Positions 12,447 to 20,412 of a stretch of 26,139 nucleotides of DNA are shown here, piece by piece. Positions within the stretch are counted from its first letter, which is position 1, and each line of letters starts with the position of its first letter. The notes under the pieces were generated by a model. It saw nothing but the letters and a program-made list of their open reading frames with translations. It ran no database searches and had not been told where the DNA came from. The DNA comes from DATDRM01 sp035291705 (GTDB lineage Bacteria > Chloroflexota > Anaerolineae > Anaerolineales > UBA4823): NCBI GenBank assembly GCA_035291705.1, contig DATDRM010000279.1, positions 1 to 26,139 on the forward strand, read 5' to 3'. The position numbers and the translations under genes are program-made.

Positions 12447-13631
12447 TTGTCTGACATTTACGACGTCGTCATTGTAGGCGCAGGGCCCGGCGGGGGCACA
12501 GCCGCCTATTTTCTCGGCGAAGCAAGGCGGCGTGTGTTGGTGCTTGAGAAAGAATCGCTGCCGCGCTACAAACCTTGTGGTGGAGGTTTATCCTCTCGCT
12601 TGCTGGAACAGTTTCCTTTTTCGTTTGAACCGGTGATTGAGTCGCGCGTGAAAGAAATCTCCTACGCGCTGGGGAAACATACGGTTACGATCCGGCTTCC
12701 TGCTAACACGATGCGCATGGTGATGCGCGACGGGTTTGATACCTTCATCCTGGCGCATGCCAATGTTGAGGTGCGCCAGGGCGTAGCAGTCAAGAAAGTT
12801 CATGAATTAGAAGATCGAGTCATCGTTGAAACCGGGCATGGCGATCGATTCGAGGGCCGTTACCTGATTGCATCCGATGGAGCCAATTCCATCGTGGCGC
12901 GCTCCTTGGGGCTGAGGCAGGATAGGCTCCTGGCCGCAGCGATTGAGGTCGAAGTTCCCGTGCCGCCGGATACCTTCGCTAGACTTGCCGACACACCGAC
13001 GTTCATCTTTGGAGAGATCCGCCTGGGCTACCTGTGGATTTTTCCAAAGTCCAAACATCTCTCTGTGGGTATCGGTGCGCTGCATCCAAAGCCCGGCGAA
13101 CTGCAGGCCACCCTGAGGCGGGTGATGGCGCGTTACGGCATTCCCCTGGATGACGCGCCTCTGCATGGGCACCCGTTGCCCATCTACACTCGCCGCGAGC
13201 CAATTGCCTCTCGGCGCACGCTGCTGGTGGGCGACGCAGCTGGGCTGGTCGATCCATTCAGTGGGGAGGGCATCCGTTTTGCAGTGAAAAGTGGCCGTCT
13301 GGCTGCTGAAACCATCCTTGCCGGTCATCCAGAGCGATACCCGGGCCTGATCCACCGCCAGATTGGTCTGAACCACACCCTGGCCGTCGGGTTGGGGCTG
13401 CTTTTCTACCATCTCCCAGGACTTTGCTACGTATTGGGTGTGCGCAACCCCTTCGCCACATACGCATTTGTGGATTTGCTCTCCGATCAGGCCGGTTATG
13501 CGGAGGTCATTCTACGCCTATTCGGCAGCCTGCCAGTGTTCTTGCTTACGGAAAGCGTTGCTGCCTTGGCTGGGTTGTTAGGTGGGCCAGAACACCAGGA
13601 TAGGATCAGAAAGGCTGTTTATCCTGCATAA
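12447..13631 (+). CDS. Geranylgeranyl-reductase-family FAD-dependent oxidoreductase
   Basis: 394 aa from a TTG start with AGGG 10 nt upstream; no ATG lies close. The N-terminal Rossmann motif is VVIVGAGPGGGTAAYFL. The CGGGL stretch near 45-49 is typical of the geranylgeranyl-reductase (ChlP-like) family, and the C-terminal FAD motif GDAAGLVDPFSGEGIRFA is well conserved. Family members reduce isoprenoid chains or oxidise related substrates. A paralogue lies at 22129-23382. The gene ends 28 nt before the GAPDH gene, in the same direction, so the two may be cotranscribed. The substrate cannot be assigned; lipid or quinone side-chain reduction is the usual family role. Confidence 0.88.
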   Translation: MSDIYDVVIVGAGPGGGTAAYFLGEARRRVLVLEKESLPRYKPCGGGLSSRLLEQFPFSFEPVIESRVKEISYALGKHTVTIRLPANTMRMVMRDGFDTFILAHANVEVRQGVAVKKVHELEDRVIVETGHGDRFEGRYLIASDGANSIVARSLGLRQDRLLAAAIEVEVPVPPDTFARLADTPTFIFGEIRLGYLWIFPKSKHLSVGIGALHPKPGELQATLRRVMARYGIPLDDAPLHGHPLPIYTRREPIASRRTLLVGDAAGLVDPFSGEGIRFAVKSGRLAAETILAGHPERYPGLIHRQIGLNHTLAVGLGLLFYHLPGLCYVLGVRNPFATYAFVDLLSDQAGYAEVILRLFGSLPVFLLTESVAALAGLLGGPEHQDRIRKAVYPA

Positions 13632-13659
13632 CAATTGTCCAAATATTACGGAGGTAGGA

Positions 13660-14700
13660 ATGTCTACTAAGAAAGTTCGTGTGGCTGTAAATGGGTACGG
13701 CGTGATCGGCAAACGCATTGCCGACGCGATCGCTGCTCAAGATGACATGGAGCTGGTTGGCGTGGCCGACGTGGTCAGCGATTGGCGCATTAAAGTGGCC
13801 GTTGAGAAGAGTTACCCGGTATTTTCCTCAACCTTGGAGGCAGCCGAAGGGATGCGTTTGGCGGGGATACCACTGGTCGGTAACCTGGACAATCTGCTTT
13901 CCCGGATCGATGTGATCGCCGACGCCACTCCCAAGAAGGTGGCTTCGGCCAATCTGGAGAAATACCGCACTGCCAGGGTTAAATCGGTCTTCCAAGGCGG
14001 TGAGAAGCACAGCCTAACCGGCCATTCCTTCGTGGCACAAGCGAATTACGCATCTGCGCTTGGCCGTGATACGACTCGTGTGGTGTCGTGCAACACCACC
14101 AGCATCGTCCGCACCCTGGGGGCGCTTAAGAACGCCGGGTTGCTCAAGAAAGCGCGCGGGGTACTCATCCGCCGTGCCACTGACCCCTGGGAATCCGACC
14201 ACAGCGGCGTCATGAACACCGTCGTCCCTGAGACAATCATTCCCTCTCATCAGGGTCCAGACGCTCAAACAGTGGATCCGGACCTGGACGTGGTGACGAT
14301 TGCCCTGGTGGCAGCCCACACGACCAGTCACCTGCACGCTTGGAGTGTGGAACTTACCCGACCAGCCACGAAGGAGGAAGTGCTGGACGCGTTTCGCTCC
14401 GCGCCGCGCATTGCCTTCTTGCGCGCTAATGAGGGCATCGTCGCTCTCAACAGCACGCTGGAGATGATGGCCGACCTGGGACGGCCGCGCGGCGATATGT
14501 GGGAGGTCGGCCTGTGGGAAGACAGCCTGACTGTTATGGATAGTGAGGTGTTCTACAACTACCAGGTTTACAATCAAGCCATCGTAGTGCCGGAAACGAT
14601 CGATGCCATCCGGGCGATAACCGGTATTGAAAAAGACGGCGCGGCGTCCATTGCCAAAACCGACCGGGCGATGGGGCTGGTGCGCGAGTTCGTTCGATGA
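13660..14700 (+). CDS. Type II (archaeal-type) glyceraldehyde-3-phosphate dehydrogenase
   Basis: 346 aa. The start at 13660 has GGAGG 4-8 nt upstream; the frame extends back to 13582 but overlaps the previous gene. The NAD(P)-binding motif is NGYGVIGKR at 11-19. The catalytic Cys144 is in VVSCNTTS, and a downstream HTTSHLHAWSVEL stretch matches the archaeal family. The overall pattern is that of type II archaeal GAPDH and not of bacterial GapA, which would read SCTTN. It should oxidise or form glyceraldehyde-3-phosphate (phosphorylating, NAD or NADP). Its presence in a bacterium suggests an old lateral gain, unless it serves a special direction such as gluconeogenesis. It follows the flavoprotein gene by 28 nt. 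Confidence 0.92.
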   Translation: MSTKKVRVAVNGYGVIGKRIADAIAAQDDMELVGVADVVSDWRIKVAVEKSYPVFSSTLEAAEGMRLAGIPLVGNLDNLLSRIDVIADATPKKVASANLEKYRTARVKSVFQGGEKHSLTGHSFVAQANYASALGRDTTRVVSCNTTSIVRTLGALKNAGLLKKARGVLIRRATDPWESDHSGVMNTVVPETIIPSHQGPDAQTVDPDLDVVTIALVAAHTTSHLHAWSVELTRPATKEEVLDAFRSAPRIAFLRANEGIVALNSTLEMMADLGRPRGDMWEVGLWEDSLTVMDSEVFYNYQVYNQAIVVPETIDAIRAITGIEKDGAASIAKTDRAMGLVREFVR

Positions 14701-14725
14701 TCGCTTGCGCCTGTTCTTCATGTTT

Positions 14726-14773
14726 ATGCGCAAAATGGCTTATCGATTAATGCGACAAAATGCGCTTGTCGAT
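14726..14773 (+). repeat. Imperfect 22/24-bp direct repeat with a hairpin
   Basis: Two copies, 14726-14747 and 14750-14773, differ by two 1-bp indels and one substitution. The second contains a 6-bp stem (CGACAA/TTGTCG, 14753-14758 and 14766-14771). It lies between the GAPDH and Rieske genes and could be a regulatory site. Confidence 0.55.
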
Positions 14774-14830
14774 ACATGCCATCCAGTGTATCGTATAAAC
14801 TGATTGGCAATTGTTATATTGAGGCGAACA

Positions 14831-15325
14831 GTGAACGAACCTGAGCAGATCAACCGCCGAGGATTCTTAAGCATCGCAACCTGGTCAATTGGTGGGCTGA
14901 TCAGCCTGACGATCGGGATACCAGCCATCGCTTTCTTCCTGGGCCCAGCATTATCGAGAAAGAAAAGTCAAAGTTGGTTGCGTCTGGGCTCGATCAATAA
15001 AGTTGAGTTGGGCACGCCCACATTATTCAAAGTAAGCCTCACACGCAAGGCTGGCTGGCTTGAAGAAGAGGAGAAGCTCGGGGTTTACGGGCTGACCGAC
15101 AACGGGCGGGATTTCATTGCCATGTCAAATATTTGTACCCACCTTGGCTGTCGGGTGCGTTGGATAGCCGACAAGGGAATTTTCCTTAGCCCTTGCCACT
15201 TTGGCGTGTTTGACAGAGAAGGGAGGGTGATTTCCGGCCCACCTCCACGACCTCTTGACAGATACGAAGTGAAGATCGAAAAGGACCAACTTTTTATTGG
15301 GCAATTATATATGGTGGAGAGCTGA
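14831..15325 (+). CDS. Tat-anchored Rieske-type protein, one iron-ligand Cys replaced by Ser
   Basis: 164 aa from the GTG at 14831, favoured because GAGG lies 6-9 nt before it (the frame also runs back to a TTG at 14804). A twin-arginine signal (INRRGFLS) and a helix anchor the domain. Box I is CTHLGC with Cys102, His104 and Cys107. Box II, normally CPCHG, reads SPCHFG, so the ligand Cys is Ser120 while the disulfide Cys122 and ligand His123 stay. A [2Fe-2S] cluster would then need an oxygen ligand or fail to form. A single A-to-T change would restore TGC, so it could also be a sequencing error. The C-terminal PRPLDRYEVKI part is normal for the family. Confidence 0.85.
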   Translation: MNEPEQINRRGFLSIATWSIGGLISLTIGIPAIAFFLGPALSRKKSQSWLRLGSINKVELGTPTLFKVSLTRKAGWLEEEEKLGVYGLTDNGRDFIAMSNICTHLGCRVRWIADKGIFLSPCHFGVFDREGRVISGPPPRPLDRYEVKIEKDQLFIGQLYMVES

Positions 15326-15388
15326 GACGATTCAAAAAAGCATTCACGCCGGACACGGCGAATGTCATTAACCGATAAGGATACCCTC

Positions 15389-15685
15389 ATGGACGAAAAT
15401 TGTCATATTGAACCAGCACAAAAGAATGCCACAGTTGAAGAGCGCCAGACGATGGACACTGTTGTGCTTACTGTCTGGGGGATGGGTTGCCCCAACTGCG
15501 CAGCGCGTGTCCGCAACAGCCTGCTCTCCCTGTATGGTGTAATCGAGGCTTATGTGGACCACGTTTTTGGTATGGCGCAGGTGGTTTTCAATCCAGAATT
15601 GGCGACCGTGGAGGCTTTGCTCCTTGCAGTAGCCCGTGCTGGAAATGATGGACGGCACGAATACGGGGCTCAATTATTGAGATGA
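15389..15685 (+). CDS. HMA-domain metal-binding protein
   Basis: 98 aa from the ATG at 15389, which AAGGA precedes (the frame also opens at 15362). A short N-terminal tail carries a Cys and His residues. The HMA ferredoxin-like fold follows: VLTVWGMGCPNCAARVRNS with the metal-binding GMGCPNC (Cys pair), then a strand with VIEAYVDHVFG and the closing helix. The motif is of the CopZ/Atx type, binding Cu(I) between two cysteines. It is a candidate chaperone to CopA (4554-7151). Its TGA overlaps the next gene's ATG (ATGA at 15682-15685), so the two are coupled. Confidence 0.88.
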   Translation: MDENCHIEPAQKNATVEERQTMDTVVLTVWGMGCPNCAARVRNSLLSLYGVIEAYVDHVFGMAQVVFNPELATVEALLLAVARAGNDGRHEYGAQLLR

Positions 15686-15912
15686 GCAAGCTCGCAAGAT
15701 CGAAGAAGGTAAGTAGGAATAAAAGCCGCCAGGAAACGCCGCTAGTGGTTTATATATGGATCATCGGACTCGGCCTTCTAAGTTACATCATCGCGAGAAT
15801 CGCCTTAGACGCTTATCCGCATCCTATCCATTGGATTTCTGGAGTGGTGGGTGGAGTGGTTGGGTACTTTGTGGGCTGGCTTTGGTACCGCTGGCGGGGC
15901 GACGTGGTCTAA
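15682..15912 (+). CDS. Small two-helix membrane protein
   Basis: 76 aa. A basic N-terminus (Lys/Arg-rich, residues 1-18) is followed by two hydrophobic segments, about 22-42 and 48-66, and WLWYRWRGD at the end. It starts inside the stop of the HMA gene (ATGA). The strong coupling suggests that it works with the HMA protein, for example as a membrane partner. I recognise no family. The gap to the ABC permease gene is 136 bp, in which I see no other coding signal. Confidence 0.7.
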   Translation: MSKLARSKKVSRNKSRQETPLVVYIWIIGLGLLSYIIARIALDAYPHPIHWISGVVGGVVGYFVGWLWYRWRGDVV

Positions 15913-16048
15913 TCGAAAATCCACCCAATCCTGGCAAGGAAATCTCACCATTACAGACTCACCTGTGGCAAGCGCATTGTTCAGCAGCACTCGCTGAGCT
16001 TGGCTATGGTCTCTCGTCCATCTATTCGACTGGTATTGCGCCTTTACA

Positions 16049-17149
16049 ATGTCTCTATCACGCCGCAATCTATTTCAAGACAAGACCCGTCTGGCTTTGA
16101 GCGTTGGAGGGGTAGCCCTGGCGGTGATGCTAATCCTGGTGCTCAATGGATTTCTGGATGGGCTGAACCGTCAGATCACCTTGTACCTTGACCGGTCTCC
16201 TGGCTCCATCATCGTCGCACAGGATGGGGTGAATAATCTGCTTGGAGCGACTTCCCTGCTCCCCTCGGGCATTGAATATAAGGTCGACTCGCTCAGAGGC
16301 GTTGAGGATGTAGCGCCTATCCTCTCGCAGTTTGTCATCCTCGACCTGCACGACAAGAAACAACCCGCGTACCTGGTGGGTTACGAACCTGGGAAGGGGG
16401 GTGGGCCGTGGGAAATTTCTTCAGGTCGCCAGCCAAAAAGGGATCGAGAAGTTGTCTTCGATCGGATTCTAGCTGGACGGCATAGAATGAGGATCGGCGA
16501 TACGTTTGAGCTCATGGGGAAGGACTTCACCATTGTAGGCCTTTCGAACGGCACGACCTCCTGGATGACGAGTTTTTTCTTCATGCGCAAGAAAGCTGCC
16601 GAAGACCTGTTCAGTGCCCCACAGGCCACCAGTTTTTTGCTGGTCACACTTTACAAGGTTGTCGAAACAGGGGAAGTGCTTAACCGGCTGAATGACCTGT
16701 CAGGGGTCAATGCCCTGACGAAAAAGGAGATGGCCATTAACGATCTGAAATTATTTGCTGATATCTTCTCCGCCCCACTCAAGCTGATGGTTGGGATCGC
16801 TTTTTTGGTCGGGACAATGATCGTTGGGATGGTGATCTACACCGCTACGGTAGAACGACAGCGCGAATATGGTGTGCTTAAAGCGATCGGTGCCGCGAAT
16901 CGGGTGCTTTATCAAGTCGTAACCGTGCAGGCTTTATTGGCGGCGTTGGCAGGAGCCGTGATCGGCGTGGTAATGGCCTATGGGGTGAGCCAGGGAATCA
17001 TGGCCGCCAGGCCGCAATTCCTCATCGTCTTCGATCCATCGGATGTCGAAAAAGCCCTTCTTGCGGGATTAGGGATGGCGTTGGTGGCTGCGCTCTTTCC
17101 AGCGCGCGTGGTGGCGGGGTTAGCTCCGGCGGAGGTGTTCCGGAGATGA
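16049..17149 (+). CDS. FtsX/MacB-type ABC transporter permease (first paralogue)
   Basis: 366 aa. An N-terminal helix (about 15-35, with the motif RNLFQDKTRLALSVGGVA nearby) precedes a long extracytoplasmic domain, and three C-terminal helices (about 245-270, 285-310 and 335-355) complete the FtsX-type permease. I see RQREYGVLKAIGA near 270, a classic motif of this family. It lacks its own ATPase domain. The TGA overlaps the next permease's start as ATGATG, and the ATPase gene follows, so the three form a MacB/LolCDE-like transporter. The two permeases are clear duplicates, with shared N-terminal and EYGVLKAIGA motifs. The substrate is unknown; the nearby YHS and HMA genes suggest metal, lipid or protein export. 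Confidence 0.9.
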   Translation: MSLSRRNLFQDKTRLALSVGGVALAVMLILVLNGFLDGLNRQITLYLDRSPGSIIVAQDGVNNLLGATSLLPSGIEYKVDSLRGVEDVAPILSQFVILDLHDKKQPAYLVGYEPGKGGGPWEISSGRQPKRDREVVFDRILAGRHRMRIGDTFELMGKDFTIVGLSNGTTSWMTSFFFMRKKAAEDLFSAPQATSFLLVTLYKVVETGEVLNRLNDLSGVNALTKKEMAINDLKLFADIFSAPLKLMVGIAFLVGTMIVGMVIYTATVERQREYGVLKAIGAANRVLYQVVTVQALLAALAGAVIGVVMAYGVSQGIMAARPQFLIVFDPSDVEKALLAGLGMALVAALFPARVVAGLAPAEVFRR

Positions 17150-18258
17150 TGCGTTTGGCCTTTCGAAACCTTTTCCAGAACAAGATCCGTCTGGCGATCT
17201 CGGTCGGTGGGGTAGCTCTGGCTTTGCTCCTGATTCTCTCACTCGATGCCATCTTCACCGGGGTTGAGCAGCGGCTCACTGTCTATATCAACCAGAGTGG
17301 CGCAGACGTATTTGTTTCACAATCGGGTGTTCGAAACATGCACATGGCCTCCTCGTCTTTGCCTGCCTCTGTCGAAAAGAAAGTCAAAGCGGTTCCTGGG
17401 ATAGAGGCGGTCACGCCCATCCTGTATATCAGCAATATGGTCGTCACGGGCGACGAACGGAACCTGGCTTACATCATCGGCTTGCCAGAGAAAGCTGTAT
17501 TGGGCAGGCCGGGCAAGGTGACGATCGGGAGGGATCAGCCCAAAGATGGCGAGGCAATCATCGATCGCGATATCGCCGATAAGTCGGGTATTGCCCTGGG
17601 CGACATCGTGGAGATATTGGGCGAGGATTTCGAAGTGGTCGGCCTTTCCGAAGAGACTACCAGCCTGGTCAATTCGGTAGCCTTTATCTCGTTGGCTGAT
17701 TTCGAAGTATTGCGTGGTAGCCCGCAGGTGATCAGTTTTTTACTGGTGAAGGTCAGCGCTGGAGAAGATCCAAACGCTGTGGCAAAGCGGATTGAGGCCC
17801 GCGTGAGAGATGTCACCGCCCAGACTCGGGATGCTTTCGCCGGGCAGGAGCGCCAGGTGATCAAAGACATGAGCACTGACCTGATCACGATCATGAATCT
17901 AATCGGTTTTCTCATTGGCCTGGCAGTGATGGCGCTCACCGTGTACACAGCGACCCTCTCGCGCCGGGCGGAATATGGCGTGCTTAAAGCGATTGGAGCG
18001 CACAACAGCCATCTCTATCGGGCAGTGCTTGCTCAGGCTCTGCTGAGCGTCGCTATCGGTTATGGCCTGGGACTGGGCTTCACGCTGCTGCTCTCAGAAA
18101 TGATCCCCCTTACCGGGATTAGTTTGACCCTGATAGTCAGCGGCGCGTCTATGATTAAGGTAAGCGGTGTATCATTAGTCATCGCAGCTGTTTCGGCAGT
18201 CCTCCCAATCAAGCAAATCGCCGGGTTGGACCCGGCCATGGTGTTCCGAGGGAAATAG
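17146..18258 (+). CDS. FtsX/MacB-type ABC transporter permease (second paralogue)
   Basis: 370 aa. It has the same layout as the preceding gene: an N-terminal helix with RNLFQNKIRLAISVGGVA, an extracytoplasmic domain (about 40-250), and C-terminal helices around RRAEYGVLKAIGA. The start overlaps the first permease by 4 nt and the ATPase follows at a distance of 1 nt, so the products are likely made in equal amounts. With the first permease it would form a heterodimeric membrane part. No separate periplasmic adaptor or outer membrane partner is nearby, which suits a monoderm-like or atypical envelope (inference). Confidence 0.9.
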   Translation: MMRLAFRNLFQNKIRLAISVGGVALALLLILSLDAIFTGVEQRLTVYINQSGADVFVSQSGVRNMHMASSSLPASVEKKVKAVPGIEAVTPILYISNMVVTGDERNLAYIIGLPEKAVLGRPGKVTIGRDQPKDGEAIIDRDIADKSGIALGDIVEILGEDFEVVGLSEETTSLVNSVAFISLADFEVLRGSPQVISFLLVKVSAGEDPNAVAKRIEARVRDVTAQTRDAFAGQERQVIKDMSTDLITIMNLIGFLIGLAVMALTVYTATLSRRAEYGVLKAIGAHNSHLYRAVLAQALLSVAIGYGLGLGFTLLLSEMIPLTGISLTLIVSGASMIKVSGVSLVIAAVSAVLPIKQIAGLDPAMVFRGK

Positions 18259-18259
18259 A

Positions 18260-19090
18260 ATGACTACAGCAACTTTACAAGTCGAGCGGGTTACCAAACG
18301 TTATGGCTCTGGCGCGACGGAGGTGACCGCCGTACGAGACGTGTCACTAACAATTGCTCCCGGAGAAATCGTTCTCATTATGGGTCCCTCTGGGTCAGGC
18401 AAGACTACCCTGCTTTCGATGTTGGGCGCCCTGTTAAAACCCAGCGAGGGTGAAATCCGGCTTAACGGAGATATAATCAGCGCGTTAGCGGAGAATCGCC
18501 TGCCTGGCATCCGCTTGCGCCAGTTCGGCTTCATCTTTCAGGATTTCAATCTGCTCTCAGCACTGACTACGCTAGAGAACGTGGCGATCGTAGCACAGCT
18601 GGCCGGAGTTAAGAACGCCGCGGCACGCAAGAAAGCTACAGTCTTGTTGGCTGATCTAGGTCTTGGCGAGCGCCTGAACTTCCTGCCCGAAAAGCTTTCC
18701 GGCGGGGAGAAGCAGCGTGTGGCGATTGCCCGCGCCCTGATAAACGATCCAGCGTTAATCCTGGCCGACGAACCAACTGCTAACCTCGACTCGAAGATCG
18801 GGCATGATATTATGCGTCTTCTGCGGCGCATTGCTAGAGACCAGGGGCGCAGCGTGGTCATCGTTTCCCATGACCAGCGCATCAAGGACATCGCCGATCG
18901 CGTGCTTTGGCTGGAAGACGGGCAGTTTAAGGAGATCATTTCGATGGCAACCGACCCGGTATGCGGCATGACGGTAGAACGAGAGAAGGCAGTCCGCCTC
19001 GAATGGGACGGGCAGGTGTTCTACTTCTGCGCGCAGGGCTGCCAGGACGAGTTTACCAACTTTCCAGAACGATTTAATGGGCTGATTTGA
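18260..19090 (+). CDS. ABC transporter ATPase (MacB/LolD-like) fused to a YHS domain
   Basis: 276 aa. Residues 1-225 form a complete ATPase: Walker A GPSGSGKT at 42-49, Q-loop Q94, signature LSGGE at 146-150, Walker B ILADE at 167-171 and H-loop His204. From Met229 comes a full YHS domain, MATDPVCGMTV, with Cys235, Cys257 and Cys261 (YFCAQGC). The ATPase part normally ends near residue 222, so this is a fusion. An internal AAGGAG at 18929-18934 lies 9 nt before the ATG of Met229, so a free YHS peptide might also be made. The YHS part suggests that the transporter handles or senses a soft metal. It is the third gene of the transporter set and ends 38 nt before the convergent gene. Confidence 0.9.
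   Translation: MTTATLQVERVTKRYGSGATEVTAVRDVSLTIAPGEIVLIMGPSGSGKTTLLSMLGALLKPSEGEIRLNGDIISALAENRLPGIRLRQFGFIFQDFNLLSALTTLENVAIVAQLAGVKNAAARKKATVLLADLGLGERLNFLPEKLSGGEKQRVAIARALINDPALILADEPTANLDSKIGHDIMRLLRRIARDQGRSVVIVSHDQRIKDIADRVLWLEDGQFKEIISMATDPVCGMTVEREKAVRLEWDGQVFYFCAQGCQDEFTNFPERFNGLI
18928..18934 (+). promoter_or_regulatory. Internal Shine-Dalgarno before the YHS part of the ABC gene
   Basis: TAAGGAG lies within the ATPase coding sequence, 9 nt before the in-frame ATG at 18944 that begins the canonical YHS opening (MATDPVCG). It may allow separate translation of the YHS domain or be a relic of an earlier stand-alone gene. Confidence 0.6.
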
Positions 19091-19128
19091 CGGCCTATGT
19101 TTACTCATCAGCAGGGATGATCGTGAAT

Positions 19129-20271
19129 CTAAATCTCTTTCTTCCTCACTATTATCTGGATCGCATTCTCGATCGGTCGATCAGCGACCAGGATCAGATA
19201 GCCTCCACCGCCGGCACCCGATAGCTTCCAGCCCAGAGCCCGCGGCCGGTTCTGCTCGATCAGCTCCGCCACCATCGCCTTCATCATGTTAGGGAACATC
19301 GCAATCTGTGCCTCGAACGACTCCCGCACGTGCTGACCAAAACCCACGATGTCCTGGCGCAGGATCGCCTCCCAGCAAGCCTCCGTCGCATCCGATAAGG
19401 CTTTGGCCCCTGCGCGGTTGATGTTCGTGTTATAGATCACATTAAAGTCGGAATCCCTCGGTCCCAACGGGAGCAAATACAGCGATTTCTCGACGAACTG
19501 CAGGACTGGCTCGTCATTGACCGAGTCGATGCGCGCCGGCCAGTATTCCCCTTCGTACCATGATTTGTTTAAGCCCGGGCAGGCGATCCCGATCGCGTCT
19601 TGAGATCCTGATATTTCCTTAGTTCCTGGCGGATTGTCGTAACTGAAAAGGATTTTGGCCAGCTTTTCGTCGTCTCCCGGAGGCAGCCTGGGCCCCCACA
19701 GCTCGATGGCGTGGCGGCGGGTGCTGGTCGCCATCCCACTCCGGTCGTTGAATTCGATCGTCGGCTCGATCGAGATCGTGATCACCGCCCCCGGGTAATA
19801 CTTGGAAACAAACGGCTGGTCGAGCCACCCACCTGCCAGGTCTATCCGGTAAGGGATCAGATTGATCTCCCGCAAAGCGGTCGTTGAGCGCGCTTCAAGC
19901 CCTGGATGAGGCACCCTGTGCAATATCTTGTACTCGATACCGCGTTCTTCACACAGCTGCTGCTTGTCAGGCGTGTTTCCGTCTTCGTTTACGATGAAGA
20001 GATCTGGCTTGAGCTCGTCTAGCTCCGGGAGAAAGTCCAACATCCCCGACCCACGTGAGACAAAGGCCTCCTTGACGTAAGAGACGGCTTTCATCATGTA
20101 CAGGCGTTCCTGCTCGCTGTTCACCGGCAGCCTGCCTTTCAAACTGTAAACCGTCTTATCCGAGCCAAGCGCCACGTACAGGTCACCGTAGGCAGCCGCT
20201 TCACGAAGAAAGGCAATATGGCCGCTATGTAGAAGGTCGAAACACCCGCTCACAAAGACTTTTTTCGGCAT
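19129..20271 (-). CDS. Nucleotidyltransferase-GHMP kinase fusion (sugar activation)
   Basis: 380 aa. Residues 1-125 form a cytidylyltransferase-type domain with SGCFDLLHSGH at 8-18, as in glycerol-3-phosphate cytidylyltransferase and the C-terminal part of RfaE/HldE. From about 138 a GHMP-kinase-like domain follows: IPYRIDLAGGWLDQ at 139-152, the likely nucleotide loop SGSQDAIG at 221-228, and the C-terminal motif LSGAGGGGYLILV at 350-362. Such bifunctional proteins phosphorylate a sugar and transfer a nucleotide to it. The Ser/Gly pattern SGSQDAIG differs from the usual GLGSSS loop, so the kinase substrate may be unusual. The FGGY kinase gene lies upstream on the same strand (141-bp gap). 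Confidence 0.85.
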   Translation of the reverse strand: MPKKVFVSGCFDLLHSGHIAFLREAAAYGDLYVALGSDKTVYSLKGRLPVNSEQERLYMMKAVSYVKEAFVSRGSGMLDFLPELDELKPDLFIVNEDGNTPDKQQLCEERGIEYKILHRVPHPGLEARSTTALREINLIPYRIDLAGGWLDQPFVSKYYPGAVITISIEPTIEFNDRSGMATSTRRHAIELWGPRLPPGDDEKLAKILFSYDNPPGTKEISGSQDAIGIACPGLNKSWYEGEYWPARIDSVNDEPVLQFVEKSLYLLPLGPRDSDFNVIYNTNINRAGAKALSDATEACWEAILRQDIVGFGQHVRESFEAQIAMFPNMMKAMVAELIEQNRPRALGWKLSGAGGGGYLILVADRPIENAIQIIVRKKEI

Positions 20272-20412
20272 GCGTGTCGCTCTCCTTTTTGATTAAAGCT
20301 CTTCTCTGTGTTCTCATTGGCTCTGTGGTTAAACACTTTTGTGTGGCTCACGAGGTGTGATCAGCTTATTGCAGGAATTATATCGATCAATTTTACCGGG
20401 AGGTGGATATCC

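Noticed and set aside
12807..13412. 201-codon minus-strand frame opposite the flavoprotein gene
   Set aside because: It mirrors the codon structure of the real gene and shows no domain.
14014..14733. 239-codon minus-strand frame opposite the GAPDH gene
   Set aside because: The GAPDH on the plus strand has all family motifs; the opposite frame shows none.
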